Shown here in pieces: positions 1-10,096 of a stretch of 64,000 bases of DNA. The position numbers and the translations under genes were made by a program. Each line of letters starts with the position of its first letter. The first letter of the stretch is position 1. Below the pieces are notes generated by a model. It ran no database searches, was not told the origin of the DNA, and saw only the letters and a program-made list of their open reading frames with translations. Source of the DNA: Agelaius tricolor (taxonomy: Eukaryota; Chordata; Aves; Passeriformes; Icteridae); the NCBI GenBank assembly GCA_023055355.1, contig JALJCS010000052.1:2683501-2747500 (forward strand), given 5' to 3'.

Positions 1-38
1 CAGGGAGAAGGCAGGAGCTATGGCAACTTCCCACAGGC

Positions 39-2124
39 TCAGCTGTGCCAATCATCAGCTGTGCCTGAAGCTCCAGCTGGTCTCTCCTGGTCTCTTCTGG
101 TCTCTCCAGGTGATCTCCTCTTCCATGGTGTCTTCAGGCCTTTTAGCAGCAATGGTTCTTCTGAGCCGCCAGATAAACGGAGTTCTGCAGATCTCTCCAT
201 GATTCTCTGCTGAAGCGCTATGTTCCTTTGGGAAGGGCTGTCATCTCTTCTCAGGCCTTGAAGGGCTGCAAGAGACATGAGCAGAGCCACGGTCAGAGCC
301 TGGATCTGCAGGTAGCCAAGGAGGCCTTCCTGCCAGGGCCATAGCTCCTAACTCTGGCCATGGACAGGAGGCAGCAGGAGACAATGAGATGGGTTAGAAG
401 GTGCTGGCCGCCAATCTCCCCTGCGCGTCTCCCTGAGATCTCTCTGTGCTTGTCCACACAGGGAGCGAAGCCTGCCGCAGCCAGGCCAGGATTTGCAGTT
501 CCCCCAGCGGCAGCCCCCGCTGTCAGCCCGCTGCCCGCACTCACCCTCATTGAGGAGCTGGAGCTCTTCCTTGCGGCCCCTCATGACCATCCCGGCCATC
601 CCTGCCAAAACAGAGCCTGTCACGGCCCCAGCGGCGCAGCTCCCTGCCAGCGCCGCTGCCGGCGCCGCGGCCACACGGGCTGCTGGCCCGGCAGGGCTCA
701 GCCGGGGCCCTTGCCGCACGCTGCCGCCCCAGGGCGCGGCTGCCAGAGGGCGGCAGCAGCGCCCAGCCCGGCCGGGGCTCCACGGCGCCGGGCCCGGCCG
801 GCGCTGCCGGGGCAGCAGGCGGGGCCGGGGCCGAGCTGCGGCGGCCCGGGGAGGGAGCCCGGGCTCGGCACTCACCGATGATCCTGACGGCCGCCTCTCG
901 CAGGGGCTCCTGTGGGCTCTGCAGGTAGCGCAGGGCCCCGCGCAGGTGCTCGGCCGCTCGGCTCCTGTCCTCTGCCAGCTGCAGAGAGCGGCAGGAGGGA
1001 AGCGTTGGCGCGGGCTCAGCCCCTGGGCCGGGCGCTGCCTGCGCCCAGCCCCGGCCTCCCCTGCCCGCACCGCCCTGAGGCGTGGCCACAGCAGCCGCTG
1101 GCCAAGGGCTCCCGAGGGGAGGGGGCAGAGGGACGGCTGCTGCCCGGGGAGCCGCCGTGCCGCCCCGCAGCCCCGCCGGGCCGGGGCTCCATGGGCACCC
1201 GCCTCGGGCCCACGGGAGCCTGGAGAAGAGCCCGCGCGGCCTCTGCCTGCAGCAGCGGCCAGGGGCACAGCTGCCCGGCCCCGCACCCTGAGCACCGCCC
1301 TCAGGGGCCTTCTCCAGCCTCAGCCTGGGCCTTCCAGGCCCTCCTTACCAGCACCTCGCTGAACTTTGACAGCTGCCCCTTCTTCACCAGCTGCTTCAGC
1401 TTCCTCCTCTTCAGGAACTTGGCCACACCAAGCAGCGTTTCCCGAGAGGCCTGCAGGGCACCAGACACCCACAGATGGCCCCACGGGCCAAGGCACAGGA
1501 CCCACATCCCTGTGCCAAGGCCTGCACCAGGCTGCACTCCTGGAGGTGCCAGGGCAGGAGGCAGCCCAGCCCCCTCCCCAAGATCCACCAGCATCACACA
1601 AAACCTCACCTTTGCCACACACCGCTTCTCATCATGGCACTGGAAGAAGAGTGGAAGGAGGCTTTGGCTCAAAACCTTCGCAAGGGGCTTTCTTCCCTCC
1701 TCCACTACCGACTCCATCACCCTGAAGAAGAGCTCAAGGGAGAGCACTTGCACATAGCTGTTGTCCTGGAGGAATGCAAGAGGATCAGGCCTTTACACCA
1801 AATACTCCACGCTCACCTGGCCAAAGTTTCTGGGCAGCAGCCAGTGCCCGCAGCTGGGCACACAGAGCCTTACGTGGTCAAAGAGCAGCAGCAGTGCCTC
1901 AGCCAGCTTGGGGGCAGTGGAGCTGGATACCAGCATGTCTGCCTGGAGCACATTTGTCAACACATGCATGGACATGCTGACCACCTTTCCATCGGCCTCA
2001 CCCAGCAGCTCCAGAAGGCTCTCAGAAAGGCTGCACATTCTCCTGGCCTGCGTGGAACACAAGGCTGCGCTGCAAAGCCATGGACGGCTGCACCGCCAAC
2101 ACCGCCCTGGCACTGCAAGCCCAC

Positions 2125-2169
<45 letters not shown>

Positions 2170-5100
2170 GCAGGGCCCACAGGCCAAAGGCCTGAGCCAA
2201 AGCACTGGGGCAGCTGAGGCAGGAGAGCTGGGAGCAGCTGCCTCAGCTCCTGAAGCCCTGCACGCCCAAGGGGCTGCTTTGCACAGCGCAGCTTCAGCCG
2301 CAGCCCCCTTCTCACCATCCAGGGCTCCCTGCTGAGCACCACCAGGCCTCTGAGCGCCAGGCGCCGCCGCTCCCTGCACTCCATCTGCAGGCAACTTGAC
2401 ATCATCTTCACAACAGTGCCAGCACATTTCCTCAAGTGCAGGCACTCGAGGACCTGAAAGGCACGGGGCAGTGACAGGGGAACCATCCAGCAGGAGCCCA
2501 GAACCCCACAGGGCCGGGCCCAGGCAGCAGCACAGGGCGTGGCCACTGGCCCAGGCAGCTGTGGCTCTGAGAGGCCAGAGAGCTGCGAGGCAGCTCAGCC
2601 AGGCACTGCTGGCCACCAGGCTCACCTCCACAAGGAATGCCAGCAAGGGCAGATCCCAGCTTGGCTTTTCACTGCTGAGCAGCAGGAGAAGGCGATATGC
2701 CACATGCGAACACAGTGGGCTCAAGTCATAACGCATCTCCCTGGCAGGGGGAACAAAGGCACCGAGAGCCTGAGGTGGGGGACAAACCTCTCCCAGAACT
2801 GACTCACAGAGGCCTGCTCTTTCCCCAGCATCCCTGCAGGGGATGTGGCTGCTCTGGGAGGTGGCCCCTTCTGGGCACTCTCCTCTCCCAGGCTTTTTCA
2901 GCCTCCTTGGCCGTCCCTCAGTGACGAGCCTCTGTGGCCCATGACCACAGGGACTGCCTGGAGCACAGGGCACAAATGCCGGGGACAGCGGGGACAAGGG
3001 GGTCTCACCTGGCCAGCAGAGCCATGGCATAGTGCTGGCTGTCAGCACACAGCAGCGTCTCCCAGGCACACTTGCGCTCCATAGACATCACCACGTGCTC
3101 ACACCGCAGTCGGCAGAGCAGAACCTTCATGGCCTGCACTGCAAACCTGTGTGCAGAGCAAAGCCCAGGTCACACTAGGAGCGCTGGCGCTGGCCACAAG
3201 GGCATGGCAAGGACAGGAGGACTGGCACCTGTTAAGCGTGATGGGAAGGCGCTGCTCCTCCTGGCACGCTCCCCAGAAGCTATCAACTTCCTCTGCTGGC
3301 GGCTGCTGCGTAGTGATGACAATATGGAAGAGCAGTGCCAGAAACAGTTGCTCAGAATAAGGGATCATGGCCTTGAGCAACCCGGGCACCTGCACAGTCA
3401 CTAGAGCTGCCTGCAAAAGAAGCAGCCAGAGACAGCGCTCAGTGCCAAGGTGTCCATGGGGCAGGGCCCAAGGGCAGGTGCAGGAGGAGCAGCGGGCCTG
3501 GTGTCCCCTGAGCCTGCCCCTAGCCCAGCTTTCAGCCCAGTGACTCCGGCACTGAGAGCACTGAGAGCTACTGCAGAGGCCACCTGGCGGCCCTGAGCAT
3601 GGGCCCAGAAACTCACAGCCAGGGCAAAAACGTCCCTGTCGTCCCCAGCAGAGGCGCATGCGCTGTGCAGTGGCCAATCCTCCATTACACGGAGCAGTGT
3701 TGGCAGCACTTTCTGCATTGTTACTCCTGACGAGCCAATGCTTCTCCATATCCTCGCAGCAGCTCTGTGGGATCAGATCTCTGTGTCAGGGGCATCTCAG
3801 TCACAGTACCGTGCCCTGTGCAGCTGTGCGAGTGCAGGTGAAAGAGCCCCGGTGCCCTGGGGGGCAGGGGGGAGCATTGGCAGCAGGCTCAGGAAACAGA
3901 GGGGCCCGAGGCTCCTGGACCTCTCTGCCTGTCCGGCAGACCCCATAGCACAGGCTGCGCAGGGCCACGGGCCCTAAAGGCTGCTGAGCCCTGAGCTCTC
4001 CAGGCACGTGGGCCCCGTACCTGTCACATGTTGGGGCACAGCGCAGGAGGGTCAGCACCACGTCGGCAGGGTGCTCTTCAGCCAGCCTCACAATGTGGCT
4101 GTGCAGCCTGGCATCCACAGTGCCATGGGACAGTAGAGTCTGGTGGATGTTTCTTACCATGGCCGGCACCTGGAGGAGGCATGGGGGAGATTTGGAGTGC
4201 TGTCCAAGGGAGCAACTTGCCCAGCTTCCCCCAAGAAGTGCTTCCCTTCCCGCCACACTCTGCTGGCCTCAAAGGCTGAGGGGCCCAGGGACCATGGCTT
4301 GAGGGGACACACCATCCTGGCAGGCCTCCAGGCCCGGCCCCAGGCTGCTTACCTGCTCCTGAGAAGGAGCAGCACTGTCCTCCAAAAGATCCCTAGTGGG
4401 AGAATGAATCCCAGTGAGAGTGGGCCCGCTGCCAGTATTTGAGATGTCCTCGGTCTCGGCGGTGTTGCTGTTCGTCACGGCCACATCCTCACTCGCTGCC
4501 TCGTCTGCCTTTGCCCTGTCCTCGTTCGTTGCAGCCTCAGAGTCTGCTGAGCGCTCAGCCCAATCTGGGTTGACATCAGGCTCTGCCTGGACCTCGGTCA
4601 GCCCCGAGGCAGGCTGGGCTGTGCCCTCAGCTGCTGTGGGGCCCACCTTTCTAGGTCGTCGAATGCGCAGCAATTTCCCAAACATCTGCAGGAGAATAAA
4701 GGGCAGGGAAGCCAGGCATGCTCCGTGGCATGCTCCAAGCGTGCTGCTGGGCTGAGCAGGGACAGCAGGCCCAGCCCAGCCGGGAGTAACTGCAGGTACC
4801 TTCAGGGTTTTGAGCAAGCGGCTGCGGCCGGCTTCCTGCTCTTGTGTCTTCTCCAGGGCTGCACCTGGCAAAGAGCGAGCGCGGCCAGAGCTGAGGGGCT
4901 GCGGGAGAGGCCGGAGAACACAGCCCAGCCCTGCGCTCCCCAGGCAGGGAGAGCCCCGGCATGACCCAGGCGATGGAGCGCGGCCATTGTGGGCTGTCTG
5001 CTCTGCCCCTCGTCCATCCTGTCCATGGGCATGTCCCCAGGGCATGGGATGGGATGGCATGGGGCCGTGCTGGCTGTAGCCATCAGCCCTATGGCCCAGC

Positions 5101-5230
5101 TCTGCTACTCACCATCCTGCAGCGTCTGGATCTGCTCCGGGTCTTCAGGCTCTTGTGCTGGGGCGGCTCCAGGCCTTCTCTTTTTTTCCCCCCTGAACAC
5201 TTTCAACAAGCTGGGCAATCTGGCTGCCAT
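39..5230 (-). CDS. MROH (maestro HEAT-like repeat) family protein, copy 1, 734 aa
   Basis: Exons in transcript order are 5230-5113, 4864-4800, 4685-4353, 4169-4021, 3764-3617, 3410-3229, 3146-3009, 2740-2626, 2453-2316, 2047-1874, 1765-1610, 1450-1349, 978-876, 601-545 and 265-39. Every intron is GT-AG and all phases join. The start ATG has G at -3 and G at +4. The N-terminus is basic (KKRRP near residue 16). Residues 62-172 are one acidic, Ser/Thr/Asn-rich exon. From 173 on the protein is helical repeat sequence with MROH hallmarks such as LLRCAPTCDR, VLPTLLRVMEDWPLHS, EEVDSFW, CRERRRLALRGLVVLS, STAPKLAEALLLLFDH, LLPLFFQCHDE and LRYLQSPQEPLREAA. The tail (660-734) is polar. MROH proteins are predicted alpha-solenoids of unknown biochemical role. 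I see no signal peptide or catalytic motif. Its poly(A) signal lies left of the window. Assignment to a numbered MROH member is uncertain; avian annotations often use member 7. Confidence 0.87.
2126..2167 (+). repeat. CTG microsatellite, 14 triplets (intron 9)
   Basis: This is a pure CTG run followed by CCG CAG. It lies between exon 10 (ends 2047) and exon 9 (starts 2316), so in the transcript it is an intronic CAG run. It is the shortest tract in the array. Confidence 0.97.
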
Positions 5231-7814
5231 GCCAGAGTCTATTCTTGAGGGTGCCTTCAAGAGAGATGCCTCAGGATATCACCAAGTCAACAACTGCGCT
5301 TGTGCCTTCAAGGCACCTGTGACAGACAAGCCTCAGGAAGGCTGCAGGACAGCAAGTCCTGCACTGTGGTCTTGAGGGCTCCTGCCACAATGACAGGAGA
5401 CTCCTCCTAAGCCATTCAGGTGACCAAATCCCACCGTCTGGACCTGATGGCGCTGGCCGCAGGAATGGCAGACGCCTCGGAAAAGCTCCGAGTCACAGAG
5501 TCCCGCAGGCTGGCCTCGAGCTCAGCTGCGGGAATGACGCTGCGGAAAAGCTCCGGCTGAGACGGGAAGGAGCGAGCTGTGCGGGGGCTCCTCACGGCAC
5601 CGCTCTGTCCCCTTCTGTCCCGTCGCCTGTTCCGAGCACCCGGGCAAGCTTCTATTTCCCACGTGTCACAAAGGGCCCTTGGTCACCGGCTTCCATTCCA
5701 TGCAACGCCGACCCTGCTGCAGCGTGCCAGCCAGGGCCCTTGCACACACTGCCGCCTGCCCCGGGGCCGCCCCCAGCCCGGCCAAAGTGGCCCAGGCTGG
5801 AAGCAATCCCTGCGCCCACGTGTCTCAGGCAGCCCCACAGGATCTCTTGCAACTGCTCCAAACATCAGCAAATGCTGCCCTGCTCTGTGGGCTCGGGCCA
5901 GTTCAGAATCCTCACTTCAGGAAAGCTTTACTTCCCATTGCTCAACTCAAGCACTTGCAAAAGTTGCAAACTTCTCCAATGAATAGCCACGAGAATGGGA
6001 ATGCTTTGGAAGTTTCTTCCCTTCTCAAAGCAGCAACTCCTTTGCCTTAACATCATCCACTGCAAGTCACTTGACCAAACATAACACTACACAGAGCCAA
6101 AAAGAAGGCCATTCTTTGATTGGCAAGTGCTTTTCCAAGAAGGGATGATCATCTCCTCATTCTCTTAAAGGAATAAAAGCTCTCAAGAAATGAAAGACCA
6201 CTCAGCGTTACAAGAGTAACCCAAACAAATGAGTAGATGGCAAAAGGGCTAATCCTCCCCCAGTACAGATATCTAAGTGGCCAAGAAAGTACAGCTCTCC
6301 CCTCTTGTTCCCTGCAGGAGAAACAGGACCAGGAAAAGAAATAGTCACAGAGATTTTTTTCTGCCCTCCAGAACCAAAGCTGTGCCAAAGCACAGATGCT
6401 GCCTTCAAAGGGACTCAAATTCAAGCCCAGACCTCTCACCTTCCAGAAAACTCCTTCCCCAAAACCCACCCCCCCAAACACCCCCACAGAAGCCCTCAAC
6501 ACCCTGCCAGGACCCCCAGCTCTGCCCGTCCCTCCGCAGAGCTTTCCCAGCCTCCAGCAGGGCCCCTGCTTCCCTGCACCTGCCGTGGGATGGCACTCAG
6601 GAGGATCTGCTCCAAGGCCTTCCCTGGCTTGGAGCAAAGCCAGCCTGCCAGGCCTATGGTTCCTGGGTCATCCTTGCCAGCCAGCCTTCCCGTGCACGGC
6701 TCTTCCATGGGCACATCTGCGCTCAGCTCGCACTTCTCCACTCTGGCAGGCCTGCTGGGAAAGGATCCAGAGCAGCCTGGCAAGCTCTTTCTCCAGCTCC
6801 TTCTTCACTCTTGGGGGAGCTAGAACATCCCACAGGAAAGACACTGCTGCCACAAGAACTGGGTGGCATCGGGCAGCTCTGGGGAGACCCCTCAGCACTG
6901 CTGTATCCTGAGGGAACGCTGCTGGCCATCTCCTGTGTGTATCCGCAAAAGCTTCAAATCAGCTGCCTCAGCTTCCAGGGCCTCTCTTGGCCAGCATCCT
7001 GATGTGGATGCAGGGCTGCTGCCAGGCACCGCTGGCACCCAGCAGGACAGGACCGGCTGTCTCGTGTCCACGCAGCAGCCCTGACACACAGCCAGGGCCA
7101 TGCCGAAAGCAGACAAACGCTCCCGGCTCAGCAGAGAGGAGCAAGGAGCACCGGGCTGCTCTCAGCCTATCGCAGCATGCTGCTCCAGTGGGAGGGGCAG
7201 GCCGGCCACCCACATGCAGGCCATGCCCTGCGTCAAAAGGACGGGCATTTTGTCCTTTTCATCCCTCCAGCCCAGAACCAGGCCTGACATCTCCTCCTCT
7301 GGAATGGAGCTTTTCCCGTTACAACGTCATCTCACGCTTGGCCAGTGCGTGAGATGAGGCTGCAATGACTTGTGATACTCCCTCCATGCCAAGCACAGCT
7401 CCATTGTGGCACAGCTTCCCATCCATTGACCAGTCCATTGTTTCCCTCAAGGGTCAAATTCCCACCAGTTAAACCATAAGGTTTCCTTCATTGTCTGTTC
7501 TTCATTATCTTGTTGACACGCACAACAGCGTGTGTCCAAATATGGCAGGGCCTTTGACACCACTTTGGTCCTGACACACAGGCTCCTTGTGCCACTGCTG
7601 GCCTCCAGTGTGCTCAGCAAGATCTGGAACTGCACAGTGCTCTGCAACTGCACCTTCAGCACAGGGACCTTTCCAGCCTGGCCTGCCCTTGTTCCTCTGG
7701 CTCTGTGCACAAAACACGGCGTGGCAGAGAACGGCAGCAGGGGCCTGTGTGTCCCAGGGCCCCGGATTTGCTTCACCTCCACAGGCATGCGGGCAAAGTG
7801 AAGAAGCCAAACTG
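5231..7814. other. Spacer between copy 1 and copy 2, 2584 bp, no supported gene
   Basis: After the start codon come about 190 bp with short repeats (gtgccttcaag at 5251 and 5302), then the CpG-rich candidate promoter. About 5900-6380 is AT-richer. At 6457-6485 the minus strand has four G-runs with loops of 5, 1 and 4 bases, a classic G-quadruplex pattern. Two open frames stand out, a 241-codon proline-rich one on plus (6277-7002) and a 113-codon one on minus (7788-7447). I recognise neither, and neither has splice or family support. No transposon is recognisable by eye. Confidence 0.6.
5420..5670 (-). promoter_or_regulatory. Candidate promoter / 5' UTR of copy 1 (CpG-rich)
   Basis: This stretch starts about 190 bp upstream of the ATG and is richer in CpG than the spacer around it. 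The gene strand carries CGGAGCTTTTCCG twice, at 5555-5543 and 5490-5478, 65 bp apart, and a CACGTG E-box at 5660-5665. I see no convincing TATA box. A transcription start here would give a 5' UTR of roughly 200-350 nt. The function is an inference from position and composition only. Confidence 0.35.
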
Positions 7815-7820
7815 TTTATT
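7815..7820 (-). promoter_or_regulatory. Poly(A) signal AATAAA of copy 2
   Basis: The plus strand reads tttatt, so the gene strand carries AATAAA, 129 bp past the stop codon at 7949-7951. A GT-rich stretch (tgtggaggtg on the gene strand, about 35 bp further on) could be the downstream element. Confidence 0.7.
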
Positions 7821-7948
7821 CACGGAAGGCCAAGCAAAGGGAGGAGTGGTGAGGGAAGAAAGGGGACGGGCAGGGTCTGAGGGCTGGGGAGGCACGCAGT
7901 TGTCAACAGGCAGGGAGAAGGCAGGAGCTATGGCAACTTCCCACAGGC

Positions 7949-10034
7949 TCAGCTGTGCCAATCATCAGCTGTGCCTGAAGCTCCAGCTGGTCTCTCCTGG
8001 TCTCTTCTGGTCTCTCCAGGTGATCTCCTCTTCCATGGTGTCTTCAGGCCTTTTAGCAGCAATGGTTCTTCTGAGCCGCCAGATAAACGGAGTTCTGCAG
8101 ATCTCTCCATGATTCTCTGCTGAAGCGCTATGTTCCTTTGGGAAGGGCTGTCATCTCTTCTCAGGCCTTGAAGGGCTGCAAGAGACATGAGCAGAGCCAC
8201 GGTCAGAGCCTGGATCTGCAGGTAGCCAAGGAGGCCTTCCTGCCAGGGCCATAGCTCCTAACTCTGGCCATGGACAGGAGGCAGCAGGAGACAATGAGAT
8301 GGCTTAGAAGGTGCTGGCCACCAATCTCCCCTGCGCGTCTCCCTGAGATCTCTCTGTGCTTGTCCACACAGGGAGCGAAGCCTGCCGCAGCCAGGCCAGG
8401 ATTTGCAGTTCCCCCAGCGGCAGCCCCCGCTGTCAGCCCGCTGCCCGCACTCACCCTCATTGAGGAGCTGGAGCTCTTCCTTGCGGCCCCTCATGACCAT
8501 CCCGGCCATCCCTGCCAAAACAGAGCCTGTCACGGCCCCAGCGGCGCAGCTCCCTGCCAGCGCCGCTGCCGGCGCCGCGGCCACACGGGCTGCTGGCCCG
8601 GCAGGGCTCAGCCCGCACCCTTGCCGCACGCTGCCGCCCCAGAGCGCGGCTGCCAGAGGGCGGCAGCAGCGCCCAGCCCGGCCGGGGCTCCACGGCGCCG
8701 GGCCCGGCCGGCGCTGCCGGGGCAGCAGGCGGGGCCGGGGCCGAGCTGCGGCGGCCCGGGGAGGGAGCCCGGGCTCGGCACTCACCGATGATCCTGACGG
8801 CCGCCTCTCGCAGGGGCTCCTGTGGGCTCTGCAGGTAGCGCAGGGCCCCGCGCAGGTGCTCGGCCGCTCGGCTCCTGTCCTCTGCCAGCTGCAGAGAGCG
8901 GCAGGAGGGAAGCGTTGGCGCGGGCTCAGCCCCTGGGCCGGGCGCTGCCTGCGCCCAGCCCCGGCCTCCCCTGCCCGCACCGCCCTGAGGCGTGGCCACA
9001 GCAGCCGCTGGCCAAGGGCTCCCGAGGGGAGGGGGCAGAGGGACGGCTGCTGCCCGGGGAGCCGCCGTGCCGCCCCGCAGCCCCGCCGGGCCGGGGCTCC
9101 ATGGGCACCCGCCTCGGGCCCACGGGAGCCTGGAGAAGAGCCCGCGCGGCCTCTGCCTGCAGCAGCGGCCAGGGGCACAGCTGCCCGGCCCCGCACCCTG
9201 AGCACCGCCCTCAGGGGCCTTCTCCAGCCTCAGCCTGGGCCTTCCAGGCCCTCCTTACCAGCACCTCGCTGAACTTTGACAGCTGCCCCTTCTTCACCAG
9301 CTGCTTCAGCTTCCTCCTCTTCAGGAACTTGGCCACACCAAGCAGCGTTTCCCGAGAGGCCTGCAGGGCACCAGACACCCACAGATGGCCCCACGGGCCA
9401 AGGCACAGGACCCACATCCCTGTGCCAAGGCCTGCACCAGGCTGCACTCCTGGAGGTGCCAGGGCAGGAGGCAGCCCAGCCCCCTCCCCAAGATCCACCA
9501 GCATCACACAAAACCTCACCTTTGCCACACACCGCTTCTCATCATGGCACTGGAAGAAGAGTGGAAGGAGGCTTTGGCTCAAAACCTTCGCAAGGGGCTT
9601 TCTTCCCTCCTCCACTACCGACTCCATCACCCTGAAGAAGAGCTCAAGGGAGAGCACTTGCACATAGCTGTTGTCCTGGAGGAATGCAAGAGGATCAGGC
9701 CTTTACACCAAATACTCCACGCTCACCTGGCCAAAGTTTCTGGGCAGCAGCCAGTGCCCGCAGCTGGGCACACAGAGCCTTACGTGGTCAAAGAGCAGCA
9801 GCAGTGCCTCAGCCAGCTTGGGGGCAGTGGAGCTGGATACCAGCATGTCTGCCTGGAGCACATTTGTCAACACATGCATGGACATGCTGACCACCTTTCC
9901 ATCGGCCTCACCCAGCAGCTCCAGAAGGCTCTCAGAAAGGCTGCACATTCTCCTGGCCTGCGTGGAACACAAGGCTGCGCTGCAAAGCCATGGACGGCTG
10001 CACCGCCAACACCGCCCTGGCACTGCAAGCCCAC

Positions 10035-10096
<62 letters not shown>

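Larger units (their letters stand above)
1..7910 (-). repeat. Tandem unit 1 (7910 bp)
   Basis: This is the shortest unit, because its CTG tract has only 14 triplets. Linked markers in its exons are Glu15, Pro72, Val93 and Met238-Gln239. Intron 14 is of the 'ggtt' type and intron 13 of the 'ggggccc' type. It has a private T in the spacer at about 6939 (tgtgtgtat against tgtgcgtat in the other units). It shares the 'ccaggcttttt' variant of intron 7 with unit 8 only. Confidence 0.97.

Noticed and set aside
348..1362. Long overlapping open frames on both strands (348-1295 minus, 493-1362 plus, 912-1757 plus)
   Set aside because: They lie in GC-rich sequence with few stop codons, have Ala/Arg/Pro/Gly-rich composition and cross the MROH splice sites. 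They are shadows of exons 12-14 and their introns.
1793..2200. Polyglutamine, polyserine, polyleucine or polycysteine proteins around the CTG tract
   Set aside because: The tract is open in several frames only because triplet repeats have no stops. Splice sites and phase put it in intron 9, and the real exon 10 peptide begins after it at 2047.
1475..2335. 286-295 codon plus-strand frame with a poly-leucine stretch
   Set aside because: It is antisense to exons 10-11 and the CTG tract, and its apparent conservation only reflects the recent duplication.
3840..3875. Alternative C-terminal frame in units 4, 5 and 8 caused by the extra G
   Set aside because: The extra G is inside intron 4, between exons 5 and 4, so it does not affect the spliced coding sequence.
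5190..5196. Frameshift in exon 1 between units with different T and C run lengths
   Set aside because: The T run shortens from seven to six while the C run grows from six to seven. This is one substitution that preserves the frame (Glu15 to Gly15).
6172..6177. AATAAA on the plus strand as a poly(A) signal
   Set aside because: No plus-strand gene precedes it, and it lies in an AT-richer part of the spacer where this hexamer is expected by chance.
6277..7002. 241-codon proline-rich plus-strand frame in the spacer, repeated in all units
   Set aside because: I recognise no family, and two overlapping frames are equally open. Variation between units includes amino-acid changes without clear constraint. 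It stays possible but unsupported without RNA evidence.
7447..7788. 113-codon minus-strand frame near the end of the spacer as an upstream gene or first exon
   Set aside because: It starts just past the poly(A) signal of the neighbouring copy and has no recognisable domain. The MROH gene already has a good first exon with a favourable start context at 5230.
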